From NCBI GenBank assembly GCA_030452365.1, contig JAKDMK010000136.1, positions 1-6,547 of the forward strand: a DNA stretch of 6,547 bases, written 5' to 3'. The translations under genes and the position numbers were made by a program. Positions 6,464 through 6,547 of this stretch are shown in pieces (position 1 is the first letter of the stretch; each line of letters begins with the position of its first letter). The DNA is from Nitrococcus sp. (GTDB lineage Bacteria; Pseudomonadota; Gammaproteobacteria; Nitrococcales; Nitrococcaceae). Below the pieces are notes generated by a model. That model was given only the letters and a program-made list of their open reading frames with translations, was not told the DNA's origin and made no database searches.

Positions 6464-6521
6464 TGGTTGTTGGTATTGTATATCAATCTTGTCATGGCTG
6501 TTTGGTTAAAATTTAGCCGAC

Positions 6522-6526
6522 GGAGG
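6522..6526 (+). promoter_or_regulatory. Strong Shine-Dalgarno of the right-edge gene
   Basis: GGAGG, within CGGAGGGGTAG, lies five bases before an ATG at 6532. It is the best evidence that a gene starts here. An AT-rich stretch (TTAAAATTTA, 6506-6515) just upstream could hold promoter elements, but I see no well-spaced pair of boxes. Confidence 0.6.
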
Positions 6527-6531
6527 GGTAG

Positions 6532-6547
6532 ATGCAAGTGACCAGGA
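6532..6547 (+). CDS. Start of a gene cut by the window edge
   Basis: Only the first five codons are present (MQVTR), so no function can be given. The call rests on the ideal ribosome binding site and on the divergent arrangement with the outer-membrane gene, whose start lies 68 bases away. The 68-base divergent spacer would have to hold promoters for both genes. Confidence 0.5.

Overview
The window is about 6.5 kb of GC-rich bacterial chromosome (roughly 60% G+C by eye). Signal-peptide and outer-membrane features point to a Gram-negative, and the gene set (MobA/MoeA, a YqeC-type protein, a DUF4010 membrane protein, a PGPGW-type membrane protein) suits a proteobacterium, most likely a gammaproteobacterium. 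That placement is inference. No rRNA or tRNA marker is present.

Layout from left to right. A hairpin that looks like the terminator of an upstream gene (about 7-40) precedes a small plus-strand membrane protein of the PGPGW type (110-589). All other complete genes are on the minus strand. Read in their own direction they are: a small outer-membrane-type protein (6463 to 5789), a YqeC-like P-loop accessory protein (5619 to 4861), mobA (4591 to 3959), moeA (3962 to 2694), a MgtC/DUF4010-type polytopic membrane protein (2525 to 1269) and a conserved-looking 109-residue hypothetical protein (1102 to 773). At the right edge a plus-strand gene begins at 6532 behind a strong Shine-Dalgarno sequence and runs out of the window.

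The core is a molybdenum cofactor block. MoeA inserts molybdenum into adenylylated molybdopterin. MobA then adds GMP to make the bis-MGD form used by DMSO-reductase-family enzymes. mobA and moeA overlap by the four bases ATGA and should be translationally coupled. YqeC, just upstream, belongs to a family linked by genome context to selenium-dependent molybdenum hydroxylases, yet no hydroxylase and no other selenium gene is visible here. The DUF4010 gene follows moeA without an obvious promoter and may be read through from it. The last gene, at 773-1102, has its own sigma-70-like promoter in a conspicuously AT-rich patch.

No mobile element with a transposase, no CRISPR array and no RNA gene was found. 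The most striking non-coding item is a 52-base palindrome with perfect 15-bp arms (5733-5784), directly behind the stop codon of the outer-membrane gene. I did not find a convincing new multi-gene system; this looks mainly like ordinary core chromosome with a few local oddities.
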